A DNA stretch of 64,000 nt, taken from an uncultured Clostridia bacterium. GTDB lineage: Bacteria > Bacillota > Clostridia > Oscillospirales > Ruminococcaceae. A model generated the notes under the pieces. It saw only the letters and a program-made list of their open reading frames with translations. It ran no database searches and had not been told where the DNA came from. Location: the NCBI GenBank assembly GCA_946498095.1, contig CAMMMX010000011.1, positions 22,190 to 86,189 of the forward strand, read 5' to 3'. Numbering within the stretch: position 1 is the first letter of the stretch; each line of letters begins with the position of its first letter. Both the position numbers and the translations under genes were made by a program. Below are positions 10,147 through 21,106 of the stretch, one piece after another.

Positions 10147-13100
10147 TTGGAGTTTAATACATTTGAGTCCATCAAAATTGGATTGGCCTCCCCAGAGCAG
10201 ATCAGGAAATGGTCTTACGGCGTTGTGGAAAAGCCGGAAACCATCAACTACAGAACACAGAAACCGGAACGTGACGGTCTGTTCTGCGAACGCATCTTTG
10301 GGCCGCAGAAGGACTGGGAGTGCCATTGCGGTAAATACAAACGCATCCGTTTTAAGGGGAAGATCTGTGATCGATGCGGTGTTGAGGTTACTCGGGCAAA
10401 GGTCCGTCGCGAGCGGATGGGCCACATTGAGCTGGCCGCGCCGGTGTCCCATATCTGGTATTTCCGCGGTACGCCTTCCCGTATTGGGCAGGTGCTTGAC
10501 ATCTCGCCTAAGCGCTTGGAAGAGGTGTTGTATTTTACCAAATATATTGTCATCGATCCGGGAAACACAGTGCTGGAAAAAGGTCAGCTGTTGACGGAAA
10601 AAGAGTACGTCGATATGCGGGAGAAGTACGAGGACGATTTCCGTGCCGGCATGGGAGCGGAAGCTGTCAAGGAGCTGTTGATAGATATTGATCTTGATAA
10701 GCTTTCCGCAGAGCTGAAGTCCGAGATTGACAACGCACAGGGCCAAAAGAAGATAAAGCTCCTGAAACGGCTTGACGTGATTGAGGCGTTCCGCATTTCC
10801 GGAAACCGTCCTGAGTGGATGATCCTTGACGTGATTCCGGTTATCCCGCCGGATCTGCGTCCGATGGTATTGCTGGACGGCGGTCGTTTTGCAACCTCCG
10901 ACTTGAACGACCTATACAGAAGGGTTATCAACCGTAACAACCGTTTGAAACGGATGCTGGAGCTTAATGCGCCGGATATCATTGTGCGTAATGAGAAGCG
11001 GATGTTGCAGGAAGCGGTGGACGCCCTCATTGATAACGGCCGTCATGGACGTCCTGTGACGGGTCCGAATAATCGTCCGCTGAAATCCCTATCAGATATG
11101 CTCAAAGGTAAGCAAGGCCGTTTCCGTCAAAACCTGCTGGGTAAACGTGTTGACTACTCGGGACGTTCCGTTATTGTCGTTGGGCCGGAACTGAAAATGT
11201 ATCAGTGCGGATTGCCCAAGGAAATGGCGTTGGAGCTGTTCAAGCCCTTCGTTATGAAGCGGCTGGTAGATACCGGTGGAGCGAATAATATCAAGAGCGC
11301 AAGGAAGATGGTGGAGCGCGCAAAAACCGAGGTCTGGGACGCTTTGGAATATGTGATCAAAGACCATCCGGTTCTGCTCAACCGTGCGCCGACACTTCAC
11401 CGTTTGGGTATTCAGGCGTTTGAGCCTGTGCTAGTTGAGGGGCGTGCGCTCAAGCTGCACCCGTTGGTCTGTACCGCTTATAATGCGGACTTTGACGGAG
11501 ACCAGATGGCGGTTCACGTACCATTGTCAGCAGAAGCACAGGCAGAGGCCAAGAAACTGATGCTGGCTTCCAATAACTTGCTGAAGCCGTCGGACGGCCG
11601 TCCGGTTGCTGTGCCAACGCAGGATATGGTTCTTGGCTCCTATTACCTGACTCTTGTCAAAGACGGGGAGAAGGGTGAGGGGAAAGTCTTCCGGGATGTC
11701 AATGAGGCGCTGATGGCATATGCGGATGGCGTAGTTTCTTTGCACGCACGGATTAAGGTGCGTATAACTAGAGAGATTGGCGGTGTGAAGCAATCCAAAC
11801 TGATCGATGTTACCGTCGGCCGTTTGATCTTTAACGAACCGATTCCTCAGGATTTGGGGTTTGTCGATCGTGAAAATCCGGAGAATGTTTTTAGCCTAGA
11901 GATCGACTTTAAAGTCGGTGTCAAGCAGCTGCGGCAGATTATCGATCGCTGCATCCGTGTCCATGGCACCAAGATAACGTCTGAGGTGTTGGACCGCATT
12001 AAGGCACAAGGTTTCAAGTACTCTACCCGTGCTGCGATTACTTTCGCCGTCTGTGACGCGGTCATTCCGCCACAGAAGCAGGATTTGCTGAACGAAGCGG
12101 ATGAGAAGATCGACCAGATCACCCAGTACTACAAGAGCGGCTTTATTTCCAATGATGAACGTACCCGACAGGTTATTGATACCTGGAACGAGACCACCAA
12201 GCTTGTTTCTAATGCGCTGACTGAAAACCTAGATGAATTTAATCCCATCTTCATGATGGCGGATTCAGGAGCACGTGGTAGCATTAACCAGATCCGCCAG
12301 CTAGCCGGTATGCGTGGTTTGATTTCTAACACGTCCGGTGGCGTTATTGAAATCCCGATTCGCGCAAATTACCGCGAGGGCCTGAACATCTTGGAATATT
12401 TCATCTCTTCCCGTGGCGCACGAAAGGGATTGGCTGATACGGCTTTAAGAACGGCGGACTCGGGTTACCTTACCCGCCGTCTTGTGGATGTTTCTCAGGA
12501 TGTCATCGTCCGCGAGGACGACTGTGGTACGAAGGAAGGTATCGAGATTTACGAAATTCGCGAGGGTAATGAGGTCATTGAGCCGTTGTCTGAGCGTTTG
12601 ACAGGCCGTTATCTGTGCGAAGACTTTGTTGATCCCGATACCGGCGAGGTTGTTGTTTCCCATACCAAGATGATGACCGCTGAAGATGCCAAAAAGATTG
12701 TGTCCTACGGCGTGGAGCGGATCAAGATACGCAGCGTGCTGACGTGTAAATCCCATCAGGGCGTCTGTGCCAAATGCTATGGTGATAACTTGGCCAACGG
12801 CGAAACTGTTTCTGTCGGTGAGGCTGTGGGCATCATTGCGGCACAGTCCATCGGTGAGCCGGGTACGCAGTTGACGATGCGTACCTTCCACACCGGCGGT
12901 ATCGCGTCGGCGGACGACATTACGCAGGGTCTGCCACGTGTCGAGGAGCTGTTTGAAAGCCGTCGACCGAAGTCCTCTGCAATTATTACTGAAATTGCTG
13001 GTATCGTACGGATGGAAGAGATCAAGCGGACCCGTCATATTATTGTCACCAGTCCTGACGGGGACGAGAAATCCTATCCGATCCCGTTCGGTTACCGCAT

Positions 13101-13689
13101 CCGGGTACAGGAGGGCGATACCGTTCAGGCGGGCGATTCGCTGACGGAAGGATCCGTCAATCCGCATGATGTACTCGCCGTGAAAGGCGAAGAAGCCGTG
13201 CAGAATTACCTCATCTCCGAGGTGCAGAAAGTCTACCGGATGCAGGGTGTTGATATTAACGATAAACATATTGAGGTTATCGTCCGCCAGATGATGCGGA
13301 AGGTACGTGTCGAGGATCCCGGAGACACTTCGCTGCTGTTTAACTCTCTGGTGGAGAAGAGTGAGTTTGAGAGTGCCAACGAGGCTATCCAGCGTAGAAT
13401 TGACGCAGGTGAAATCGATCTGCGGCTGGCACAGTATACGCCGGTCATTTTGGGTATAACAAAAGCGTCCCTTGCGACCGACAGCTTCCTGTCGGCGGCA
13501 TCCTTCCAGGAAACGACCCGCGTGCTGACTGAGGCGGCCATTAAAGGAAAAGTCGATCCGCTGCTGGGGCTGAAGGAGAATGTCATTATTGGTAAGCTGG
13601 TTCCGGCCGGTACTGGCATGACAACGTATAATGGTATCGACATCGCGGCTATCGAGGCGCAGGCGGCTCAACAGGAAGCGGCGGAATAA
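10147..13689 (+). CDS. rpoC: DNA-directed RNA polymerase subunit beta'
   Basis: 1,180 residues starting at a TTG with AAGGAAG upstream. The N-terminal zinc finger (CHCGKYK...CDRCG), the switch region, the catalytic [12 protein letters not shown] loop that binds the active-site magnesium and the bridge helix/trigger-loop block ([20 protein letters not shown]) are all present. A second Cys cluster ([13 protein letters not shown]) completes the conserved zinc site. It is the second gene of the rpoBC operon and is followed by a strong terminator. Confidence 0.98.
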   Translation: MEFNTFESIKIGLASPEQIRKWSYGVVEKPETINYRTQKPERDGLFCERIFGPQKDWECHCGKYKRIRFKGKICDRCGVEVTRAKVRRERMGHIELAAPVSHIWYFRGTPSRIGQVLDISPKRLEEVLYFTKYIVIDPGNTVLEKGQLLTEKEYVDMREKYEDDFRAGMGAEAVKELLIDIDLDKLSAELKSEIDNAQGQKKIKLLKRLDVIEAFRISGNRPEWMILDVIPVIPPDLRPMVLLDGGRFATSDLNDLYRRVINRNNRLKRMLELNAPDIIVRNEKRMLQEAVDALIDNGRHGRPVTGPNNRPLKSLSDMLKGKQGRFRQNLLGKRVDYSGRSVIVVGPELKMYQCGLPKEMALELFKPFVMKRLVDTGGANNIKSARKMVERAKTEVWDALEYVIKDHPVLLNRAPTLHRLGIQAFEPVLVEGRALKLHPLVCTAYNADFDGDQMAVHVPLSAEAQAEAKKLMLASNNLLKPSDGRPVAVPTQDMVLGSYYLTLVKDGEKGEGKVFRDVNEALMAYADGVVSLHARIKVRITREIGGVKQSKLIDVTVGRLIFNEPIPQDLGFVDRENPENVFSLEIDFKVGVKQLRQIIDRCIRVHGTKITSEVLDRIKAQGFKYSTRAAITFAVCDAVIPPQKQDLLNEADEKIDQITQYYKSGFISNDERTRQVIDTWNETTKLVSNALTENLDEFNPIFMMADSGARGSINQIRQLAGMRGLISNTSGGVIEIPIRANYREGLNILEYFISSRGARKGLADTALRTADSGYLTRRLVDVSQDVIVREDDCGTKEGIEIYEIREGNEVIEPLSERLTGRYLCEDFVDPDTGEVVVSHTKMMTAEDAKKIVSYGVERIKIRSVLTCKSHQGVCAKCYGDNLANGETVSVGEAVGIIAAQSIGEPGTQLTMRTFHTGGIASADDITQGLPRVEELFESRRPKSSAIITEIAGIVRMEEIKRTRHIIVTSPDGDEKSYPIPFGYRIRVQEGDTVQAGDSLTEGSVNPHDVLAVKGEEAVQNYLISEVQKVYRMQGVDINDKHIEVIVRQMMRKVRVEDPGDTSLLFNSLVEKSEFESANEAIQRRIDAGEIDLRLAQYTPVILGITKASLATDSFLSAASFQETTRVLTEAAIKGKVDPLLGLKENVIIGKLVPAGTGMTTYNGIDIAAIEAQAAQQEAAE

Positions 13690-13710
13690 GGCTTCCTTCG
13701 CAGCTGCAAA

Positions 13711-13750
13711 GGAAAGGCGTGAAGCGAAATATCGGTTCACGCCTTTTCCT
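13711..13750 (+). terminator. Rho-independent terminator after rpoC
   Basis: GGAAAGGCGTGAA (13711-13723) pairs with TTCACGCCTTTTCC (13736-13749) with one bulged base, giving a 13-bp stem with a 12-base loop. The right arm contains the TTTT run. It closes the rpoBC transcript before argS. Confidence 0.75.
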
Positions 13751-13814
13751 GTGAATGACGAAGAAACGGAAAGGATGGGAGCCAAGGCTGCTTAAAGCGG
13801 CGGCGGCAAAATAG

Positions 13815-15572
13815 ATGGAAACGATCACACAGATACTGAGACGGTTGGTCGGGGATGCTTTCGAGGCCTGTGGATACGATCGCGGACTGGGGGCGGTGAC
13901 GGCGTCTGATCGTGCCGACTTGTGCCAATTTCAGTGTAACGGCGCTTTTGCAGCGGCGAAACAGTACCGTAAGGCGCCGCTTCAGATTGCGCAGGAGGTT
14001 GCACAGCGTTTAACAGAGGAGAAAGCGTTTTCCTCCGCACAGGCGATGAAACCCGGCTTTCTTAATTTAACGCTCAGCACTTCTTTTTTGTTGGACAATG
14101 TGAATGCGATCGCAAAGGACGCTCACCTTGGCGTCCCGCAGGACCAGATACCACAGACAATCGTGCTGGACTATGGTGGTGCGAATGTCGCTAAGCCATT
14201 GCATGTTGGACATTTGCGCAGTGCCATTATCGGAGAGTCATTGAAACGTCTGGCACGGGCATGCGGTAACAATGCGATCGGAGATGTCCACCTTGGGGAC
14301 TGGGGGCTGCAGATAGGGTTGGTTATTGCAGAGTTGTCGCAGCGTTACCCGCAGTGGCGCTGTTTTGATACGGATTTCCGTGAGGGTGATGAGATCCCTC
14401 AACTGGATGTGGATCTGCTTAACGAGGTGTACCCTTTTGCAAGCAAAAAAAGCAAGACCGACGAGAATTTTAATGAGCTGGCGCACCGGGCCACCTATGA
14501 GCTTCAAAACGGTAGAGTAGGATACCTTGCGTTATGGAAGGAAATTATGCGGGTATCCGTTGTGGATTTGAAGGAGAATTATGGAAAACTAGGTGTTACA
14601 TTCGATCTGTGGTATGGTGAAAGTGACGCAGACAAATATATTCCCTGCTTGATGTCTCAGCTGGAGGAAAAAGGGCTGTTACGGGAAAGCGACGGCGCGC
14701 TTGTTGTAGATGTTGCGGAGGAGTCGGACAAAGCCCCGATGCCGCCGGTTTTGGTGCGAAAATCGGACAATTCCAGCATCTACGCGACGACGGATTTGGC
14801 GACAATTATTCAGCGTCAGCGTGACTTTGCTCCTGACCGGATCTGGTATTTTACCGATAAGCGCCAGGAACTGCATTTTACGCAGGTGTTCCGCTGTGCG
14901 CGTAAAGCAGGACTTGTTCCGGCAGATACCGAGTTGTCCTTTACTGGCTTTGGCACAATGAACGGAAGTGACGGTAAGCCGTATAAGACACGTGACGGCG
15001 GAGTGATGCGGTTAAGCGATTTGATTGAGATGGTGGTCCAGGCTGCACAGCAGAAGCTGGAGGGTTCCGAGTACGTCGCTGGGACGGACAGGGAGGAGAT
15101 CGCCCGCAAGGTGGGGATCGCAGCACTGAAATTCGGTGACCTATCCAACCATTGTTCCAAGGATTACATCTTCGATCTGGATAAATTTCTTTCCTTCGAA
15201 GGAAAAACGGGGACGTACCTTTTGTACACCGTTACTCGTATTAATTCCATTTTAAAGAAAGCTGGCGTTGGGCTGGAGGTACAAATACCGCTGCACGGCG
15301 TCTACACGTCGGCTGAGGAGGAACTGCTGCTTAAAATTCTAATGACAGGCGAAATATTCCGGCGAGCGCTGGATGAGAAGGCGCCCAACTATATCTGCGA
15401 AAACGCTTATCAGCTCGCGTCCTCCTTCTCCCGTTTTTATCATGACAATCATATCTTGCAGGAGACGGATGTAGAAAAGAGGGAAAGCTGGATAGGATTG
15501 ATTTTGCTGGTACGTCGTATGTTGCTGATGCACTTGGATATCCTGGGGATTGAAGCAGTTGAAAGTATGTAA
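13815..15572 (+). CDS. argS: Arginyl-tRNA synthetase
   Basis: 585 residues, class I synthetase that charges tRNA-Arg. An N-terminal Add1-like domain (residues 1-~100) precedes the Rossmann core, where KPLHVGHLRSAIIG carries the HIGH-type motif as HVGH. The C-terminal helical anticodon-binding DALR domain ends the protein (YQLASSFSRFYHDNHIL near residues 530-550). The usual KMSKS is degenerate, as in many ArgS (KTRDGGVMRLSDLI here). It lies between rpoC and rpsL, an unusual place for argS, on the same strand but behind the rpoC terminator and so probably with its own promoter. Confidence 0.95.
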   Translation: METITQILRRLVGDAFEACGYDRGLGAVTASDRADLCQFQCNGAFAAAKQYRKAPLQIAQEVAQRLTEEKAFSSAQAMKPGFLNLTLSTSFLLDNVNAIAKDAHLGVPQDQIPQTIVLDYGGANVAKPLHVGHLRSAIIGESLKRLARACGNNAIGDVHLGDWGLQIGLVIAELSQRYPQWRCFDTDFREGDEIPQLDVDLLNEVYPFASKKSKTDENFNELAHRATYELQNGRVGYLALWKEIMRVSVVDLKENYGKLGVTFDLWYGESDADKYIPCLMSQLEEKGLLRESDGALVVDVAEESDKAPMPPVLVRKSDNSSIYATTDLATIIQRQRDFAPDRIWYFTDKRQELHFTQVFRCARKAGLVPADTELSFTGFGTMNGSDGKPYKTRDGGVMRLSDLIEMVVQAAQQKLEGSEYVAGTDREEIARKVGIAALKFGDLSNHCSKDYIFDLDKFLSFEGKTGTYLLYTVTRINSILKKAGVGLEVQIPLHGVYTSAEEELLLKILMTGEIFRRALDEKAPNYICENAYQLASSFSRFYHDNHILQETDVEKRESWIGLILLVRRMLLMHLDILGIEAVESM

Positions 15573-15734
15573 ATCTTCTTACTGACTTTCGCAAATTGTG
15601 GAAAATTTCTGCTATTGTCGCCAAAAGGCAATAGATCTCTAAAGAAAGAGAGTGAAAAGTCTCCAACCGTTTTCAGAGATTCTATGAGGCTTCGCTCGGT
15701 TTGAGGTGCTTTTTGGAAGACGATTAAAAAACAC

Positions 15735-15764
15735 TTGACAAGTATGTCGACTTTGTGATACGAT
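15735..15764 (+). promoter_or_regulatory. Promoter of the rpsL-rpsG-fusA operon
   Basis: TTGACA (15735-15740) and TACGAT (15759-15764) are separated by 18 bases, about 85 bases before the rpsL start. An overlapping TATATT (15764-15769) may serve as an alternative -10. Confidence 0.65.
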
Positions 15765-15851
15765 ATATTAGTATGTTGAGTAGTGTGTGGTGTTGCGTGT
15801 ATATGCATCATATACGGCTCCATTCAAAATTTTTATGTAAGGAGGTGCCAT

Positions 15852-16277
15852 ATGCCAACCTTTAACCAGCTCGTCAGAAAAGGTAGACAGGTATCGCAGA
15901 AAAAGTCCACTGCCCCGGCACTTCAGCAGGGCTATAACTCCCTGAAGAAGTCCCCGACAGATCTCAGTTCACCGCAGAAGCGTGGCGTTTGCACGGCTGT
16001 CAAGACGATGACCCCGAAGAAGCCGAACTCTGCTTTGAGAAAGATCGCTAGGGTTAGGCTGACCAACGGCAACGAAGTGACTGCGTATATTCCGGGTATC
16101 GGTCATAACCTACAGGAACATAGTGTTGTCCTGATCCGCGGCGGACGTGTCCGGGACCTTCCTGGTGTTCGTTACCACATCATCCGTGGTACGCTCGATG
16201 CACAGGGCGTTGCGAAGAGGATGCAGGGCCGTTCCAAGTACGGTGCGAAGCGTCCGAAGGCTGGTGCGTCGAAGTAA
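15852..16277 (+). CDS. rpsL: 30S ribosomal protein S12
   Basis: 141 residues, preceded by GGAGGTG. S12 lies at the decoding centre. The loop [11 protein letters not shown] keeps the lysine whose mutation gives streptomycin resistance, and the second loop ([10 protein letters not shown]) is also wild type. The position-46 start of the long frame upstream is ignored because [12 protein letters not shown] is the universal S12 start. First gene of the str operon. Confidence 0.97.
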   Translation: MPTFNQLVRKGRQVSQKKSTAPALQQGYNSLKKSPTDLSSPQKRGVCTAVKTMTPKKPNSALRKIARVRLTNGNEVTAYIPGIGHNLQEHSVVLIRGGRVRDLPGVRYHIIRGTLDAQGVAKRMQGRSKYGAKRPKAGASK

Positions 16278-16423
16278 GAAACCGCTCAATTTCGCTCGTT
16301 GCTAATGCAGAGCTTGGATAGATTCGTTTTGAAAGATAAAACGGATTCCACGCCTCATTGGCGCCGACGAAGGTTTACGCTTTCGAGTACCTATGATATC
16401 ATTCTGTGAAGGAGGGAAGCGAA

Positions 16424-16894
16424 GTGCCAAGAAGAGGTAATGTTGCAAAACGTGATGTTTTGCCGGATCCGCTTTATAATTCAAAGCTGGTAACCCGTCT
16501 TATCAACAACATTATGTATGACGGTAAGAAAGGCGTTGCACAGAAGATCGTTTATGGCGCGTTTGATATTGTCCGCGAAAAAACAGGTGGAGATCCGCTT
16601 GAGGCTTTCGATAAGGCAATGGAGAATATCATGCCGGTGTTGGAGGTCAAGGCTCGTCGTGTCGGCGGCTCCAACTATCAGGTGCCAATCGAAGTACGTC
16701 CTGAAAGACGGCAGACACTTGGGTTGAGATGGCTGACCATGTTCTCCCGCAAGCGCGGAGAGAATACCATGAAGGAGCGTCTTGCCGGCGAGATTCTTGA
16801 CGCGATGAATAGTACAGGCGGTGCTGTCAAGAAGTGCGAAGAGACGCATAGAATGGCGGAGGCTAATAAAGCTTTTGCACACTACAGATGGTAA
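16424..16894 (+). CDS. rpsG: 30S ribosomal protein S7
   Basis: 156 residues from a GTG at 16424 ([16 protein letters not shown]) with GGAGGGAAG just upstream; the longer ATG start at 16406 would overlap the ribosome binding site. S7 nucleates assembly of the 30S head and contacts the exit-site tRNA. The conserved [16 protein letters not shown] and C-terminal [18 protein letters not shown] are present. It follows rpsL after 146 bases and precedes fusA. Confidence 0.97.
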   Translation: MPRRGNVAKRDVLPDPLYNSKLVTRLINNIMYDGKKGVAQKIVYGAFDIVREKTGGDPLEAFDKAMENIMPVLEVKARRVGGSNYQVPIEVRPERRQTLGLRWLTMFSRKRGENTMKERLAGEILDAMNSTGGAVKKCEETHRMAEANKAFAHYRW

Positions 16895-17127
16895 TTTCGT
16901 TTCTTTATTGAAAAGAAATGAAAACTGTTTCGTATTTTTTCGGAAAGACAGGACTGCTGCCCGGCGTACGCTGGGCGGAGGTTCTGCTTTCTTTGAGATG
17001 CAGGGATTTTTCATGCTTCTGCGGCGTATCGCCGCAGAGAAGTTTCGAAAAGAGTATGGCCGAAAGACTGCGGCGTTCCAGCGGCGCGGGTATATCGTCA
17101 GGGTACTCTTTTAGTTAGGAGGTAATT

Positions 17128-19212
17128 ATGCCAAGAAAAGTATCACTTGAAATGACAAGAAATATTGGTATAATGGCCCACATTGACGCGGGTAAAACCA
17201 CTACCACCGAGCGTATTCTGTACTATACCGGTATTAACCATAAGATAGGCGAAACGCACGACGGTAGCGCGACAATGGACTGGATGGAGCAGGAGCAGGA
17301 AAGAGGTATTACCATTACCTCCGCTGCGACGACCGCTTTCTGGAAAGGCCATCGAATCAATATTATTGACACGCCTGGACATGTGGACTTTACTGTTGAG
17401 GTTGAACGTTCTTTGCGCGTTCTGGACGGCTCTGTGACCGTATTCTGTGCAAAGGGCGGTGTGGAACCGCAGTCCGAGACGGTATGGCGCCAGGCTGACA
17501 ACTACAGAGTTCCGCGTATGGCATACGTCAACAAGATGGATATCATGGGTGCGGACTTTTATAATGTTGTCCAAATGATGTTGGATCGTCTGAAATGTAA
17601 TGCGGTTCCGATTCAGCTCCCTATTGGCGCCGAAGATACCTTCAAAGGTATTATCGACCTGGTGGAGATGAAGGCTTATATTTACAATGACGACCTTGGT
17701 GTTGATATCAGTGTGGAGGATATTCCGGCTGATATGATGGACAAGGCTCAGGAATATCGTGCCAAGCTTGTAGAGGCTGTCGCAGAGCAGGACGAAGAGC
17801 TGATGATGAAATACCTCGAGGGCGAGGAATTGACGATTGATGAGATTAAAGCGGGTATTCGCCGCGAAACCATCAACAATCAGATTGTCCCGGTTACCTG
17901 TGGTACGTCTTACAAGAACAAGGGTGTTCAAAAGCTGCTGGACGCAGTTGTTGATTATATGCCTAGTCCGCTGGATATTCCGGCTATTAAGGGTGTCAAC
18001 CCGGAAACCGATGAGCCGACTGAGCGTCATGCGTCCGATACTGAGCCTTTTTCTGCTTTGGCATTTAAAATTGCAACTGACCCCTATGTTGGAAAGCTCT
18101 GCTTTTTCCGCGTATACTCTGGTGTAATCAACGCGGGTTCTCCTGTATACAATTCGACCAAGGACAATACCGAGAGGGTCGGTCGAATCCTGCAGATGCA
18201 TGCGAATCACCGCGAGGACATCGAGACCTGTTATGCAGGTGATATTGCAGCCGCCGTTGGTCTGAAGAACACCACAACGGGTGATACGCTGTGCGATGAA
18301 AAGAATCCAGTTATTCTTGAGTCCATGGAGTTCCCGGAGCCGGTTATCAGCTTGGCGATTGAGCCGAAAACCAAGGCTGGCCAGGAAAAGATGGGTATTG
18401 CGCTGGCAAAACTGGCGGAAGAGGATCCGACCTTCCGTACCTATACGGATGAAGAGACAGGCCAAACTATCATTTCCGGTATGGGCGAGTTGCATTTGGA
18501 AATCATCGTAGACAGAATGCTGCGTGAATTTAAGGTGGAGGCCAATGTAGGTGCGCCGCAGGTTGCCTACAAGGAAACCGTGCGTAAGCTGGCGGACGTC
18601 GACCACAAGTATGCACGTCAGTCCGGCGGTAAGGGACAGTACGGTCATGTTAAAATCAAGCTTGAACCTAACGAGTCCGGCAAGGGCTACGAGTTCATTA
18701 ATGCTATTGTTGGTGGCGCGATCCCGAAGGAATACATTCCTGCGGTCGACAACGGTATTCGCGGTGCAATGCAAGCAGGCGTTTTGGCGGGTTATCCGGT
18801 TGTCGATGTAAAGGTTACGCTGTATGACGGTTCTTATCACGAGGTTGACTCGTCCGAGATGGCGTTTAAGATTGCTGGCTCCATGGCGTTTAAGGAAGCA
18901 ATGCGCAAGGCAGATCCGGTTATCTTGGAACCGATTATGAAAGTAGTTGTTGTCGTTCCGGAAGATTATATGGGCGACGTCATTGGCGACCTTAACTCCC
19001 GTCGCGGTCAGATCCAGGGTATGGAAGCTCGTGCGGGTGCGCAGCAGATCAACGCCTTTGTTCCGTTGTCTGAAATGTTCGGGTACTCCAACGACCTGCG
19101 TTCTAAAACCCAGGGCCGTGGACAATATTCGATGGAGCCGAGCCATTATATTGAGGTTCCGAAGTCCATTGCCGAGGCGATTATGAACAAAAGGGCGAAA
19201 TCGAACGACTAA
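17128..19212 (+). CDS. fusA: Elongation factor G
   Basis: 694 residues, full length. The GTPase domain has G1 [13 protein letters not shown]3 DTPGHVDF and G4 NKMD; domains II-V follow in normal order with the domain IV loop [10 protein letters not shown]. It catalyses ribosomal translocation. The ATG is preceded by AGGAGG. It shares the operon with rpsL and rpsG, separated by 233 bases in which I see no further gene. Long open frames on the opposite strand across this gene are codon-bias shadows. Confidence 0.98.
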   Translation: MPRKVSLEMTRNIGIMAHIDAGKTTTTERILYYTGINHKIGETHDGSATMDWMEQEQERGITITSAATTAFWKGHRINIIDTPGHVDFTVEVERSLRVLDGSVTVFCAKGGVEPQSETVWRQADNYRVPRMAYVNKMDIMGADFYNVVQMMLDRLKCNAVPIQLPIGAEDTFKGIIDLVEMKAYIYNDDLGVDISVEDIPADMMDKAQEYRAKLVEAVAEQDEELMMKYLEGEELTIDEIKAGIRRETINNQIVPVTCGTSYKNKGVQKLLDAVVDYMPSPLDIPAIKGVNPETDEPTERHASDTEPFSALAFKIATDPYVGKLCFFRVYSGVINAGSPVYNSTKDNTERVGRILQMHANHREDIETCYAGDIAAAVGLKNTTTGDTLCDEKNPVILESMEFPEPVISLAIEPKTKAGQEKMGIALAKLAEEDPTFRTYTDEETGQTIISGMGELHLEIIVDRMLREFKVEANVGAPQVAYKETVRKLADVDHKYARQSGGKGQYGHVKIKLEPNESGKGYEFINAIVGGAIPKEYIPAVDNGIRGAMQAGVLAGYPVVDVKVTLYDGSYHEVDSSEMAFKIAGSMAFKEAMRKADPVILEPIMKVVVVVPEDYMGDVIGDLNSRRGQIQGMEARAGAQQINAFVPLSEMFGYSNDLRSKTQGRGQYSMEPSHYIEVPKSIAEAIMNKRAKSND

Positions 19213-19247
19213 ACCCGATAAACGCTTATTTATTTTAGTGAAACCCC

Positions 19248-19276
19248 TTGAATTTTCCATTATATTTTGTTACAAT
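19248..19276 (+). promoter_or_regulatory. Promoter of tuf
   Basis: TTGAAT (19248-19253) and TACAAT (19271-19276) with a 17-base spacer, ~50 bases before the tuf start. It allows tuf to be transcribed separately from fusA, as is common for this very abundant protein. Confidence 0.7.
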
Positions 19277-19328
19277 GAAACGGTAACCGGAAAATTCTCT
19301 TTGTATAAAAGTTAAGGAGGAAATTTTA

Positions 19329-20528
19329 ATGGCTAAAGCTAAATTCGAAAGAACCAAGCCGCACGTTAACATTGGTACGATCGGCCACGTTGACCACGGT
19401 AAAACTACATTGACCGCTGCTATCACCAAGACCCTCGGTTTGAAGGGATCCGCTGAGTTCATGGCGTACGACATGATCGATAAGGCGCCGGAAGAGAGAG
19501 AGCGTGGCATCACCATCAACACCGCTCACGTGGAATATGAGACCGACAAGCGTCACTACGCGCATGTTGACTGCCCCGGCCATGCTGACTACGTCAAGAA
19601 CATGATTACCGGTGCTGCTCAGATGGACGGCGCTATCCTGGTTGTTGCTTCTACCGACGGCCCGATGGCTCAGACCAAGGAGCATCTTCTGCTGGCCCGT
19701 CAGGTTGGCGTTCCTTATATCGTTGTGTTCATGAACAAGGCTGACCAGGTTGACGATCCAGAGCTGCTGGATCTGGTTGAGATGGATATCCGTGAGACTC
19801 TGAGCAAGTACGAGTTCCCTGGCGACGATATTCCGATCATTCGTGGTTCTGCGCTGAAGGCTCTCGAAGCTGGTAATGATCTGAGCGATCCGGCGTATGC
19901 ACCTATCTTTGAACTGATGGATGCTGTTGACAACTATATCCCAACCCCTGAAAGAAAGGCAGATCTGCCGTTCCTGATGCCGGTTGAGGACGTCTTCACC
20001 ATCACCGGCCGTGGTACGGTTGCAACTGGTAGAGTTGAAAGAGGTCAGTTGAAGACCGGTGACGAGGTTGAGATCGTCGGTCTGAAGGAAGAGAAGCAGA
20101 AGACGGTTGTTACCGGTATCGAAATGTTCAGAAAGATTCTGGACTACGCAGAGGCTGGCGACAACATCGGTGCTTTGCTCCGTGGTATTCAGCGTAGCGA
20201 TATCGAGCGTGGCCAGGTTCTTTGCAAGCCGGGCTCCATTCATCCGCATACCAAATTCCATGGCCAGGTTTACGTCCTGAAGAAAGAAGAAGGCGGCCGT
20301 CATACCCCGTTTATGAACAACTACAGACCGCAGTTCTACTTCAGAACTACCGACGTTACTGGTGTTATCACTCTGCCGGAAGGCGTCGAAATGTGCATGC
20401 CGGGCGATAACGTTGAAATGGACGTTGAGCTGATCACCCCGATCGCTATCGAGGAAGGTCTCCGTTTCGCTATCCGTGAGGGTGGCCGTACGGTTGGATC
20501 CGGCGTTGTTACCAAGATTAACGACTAA
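19329..20528 (+). CDS. tuf: Elongation factor Tu
   Basis: 399 residues. G1 [14 protein letters not shown], switch [14 protein letters not shown] and G4 NKADQ are intact, and domains II and III follow ([20 protein letters not shown]). It delivers aminoacyl-tRNA to the ribosome. Very strong codon bias fits a highly expressed gene. AAGGAGG lies before the ATG, and a strong terminator follows within 25 bases. Confidence 0.99.
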   Translation: MAKAKFERTKPHVNIGTIGHVDHGKTTLTAAITKTLGLKGSAEFMAYDMIDKAPEERERGITINTAHVEYETDKRHYAHVDCPGHADYVKNMITGAAQMDGAILVVASTDGPMAQTKEHLLLARQVGVPYIVVFMNKADQVDDPELLDLVEMDIRETLSKYEFPGDDIPIIRGSALKALEAGNDLSDPAYAPIFELMDAVDNYIPTPERKADLPFLMPVEDVFTITGRGTVATGRVERGQLKTGDEVEIVGLKEEKQKTVVTGIEMFRKILDYAEAGDNIGALLRGIQRSDIERGQVLCKPGSIHPHTKFHGQVYVLKKEEGGRHTPFMNNYRPQFYFRTTDVTGVITLPEGVEMCMPGDNVEMDVELITPIAIEEGLRFAIREGGRTVGSGVVTKIND

Positions 20529-20550
20529 GTATCTCCCTCTTGGAGAGGAA

Positions 20551-20580
20551 AAGGACAGAGCAAAAGCTCTGTCCTTTTTT
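20551..20580 (+). terminator. Rho-independent terminator after tuf
   Basis: GGACAGAGC and GCTCTGTCC form a perfect 9-bp stem with an AAAA loop, extended by flanking A/T pairs and followed by TTTTTT. It ends the tuf transcript. Confidence 0.92.
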
Positions 20581-21106
20581 GTAGTTTTTGCGCAGATATG
20601 TTCGATTACTCATTGAAACGAATCTTGACAATGACCGGAATACTCGGCAGGAATGCATGTGAGACAGAAATAGGGTGTTTTGCTTTGGAAAAGGAAACGG
20701 AGTCAATCATATGGTGAATATGGCTGATTCACAGGAGCGTGACGTTAGATTTTATGCTGAGGAAAAGGGGAGATCCTGATACCGCCCTATGCTACATTTT
20801 TGTAGGAGATGAACCGATATTAGTTATTGTAGATGTTCGAAAATTTGAAGCAGGCGGCAGTTACTAAAGTGCAAAAAGAATTTGTTTGTGTGCTTGTTTG
20901 CCGTACCTAAATCTAAAAAGTGGAAAAGCGGCCAGATCCATTGTCGCGTGCAGGCTCGGTCAAGAACATATGGGAGGGCTGGCGTGTTTTTCGCAAATCG
21001 CAGTTTCTTATTGACGTTAAAAATATAATTAGTTATAATAAAATAATATACAGTTAGAACTTGATTAAGATAAAATAACGAAAAATCAAATATGGAGTGT
21101 ACTTCA
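20581..21106 (+). other. Intergenic spacer between tuf and the MutS-like gene
   Basis: About 520 bases with no credible gene on either strand. The last ~100 bases are very AT-rich (runs of TTATAATAAAATAATATA) and probably contain the promoter of the MutS-like gene, but several -10-like hexamers overlap and I cannot pick one. No repeat or RNA gene was recognised. Confidence 0.4.

Noticed and set aside
15990..16040. Streptomycin-resistance change in rpsL
   Set aside because: [11 protein letters not shown] is the wild-type sequence.
17143..19260. 705-residue open frame on the minus strand across fusA
   Set aside because: Antisense to a highly biased gene; no ribosome binding site and no protein similarity. 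Similar long antisense frames over rpoC and tuf are also shadows.
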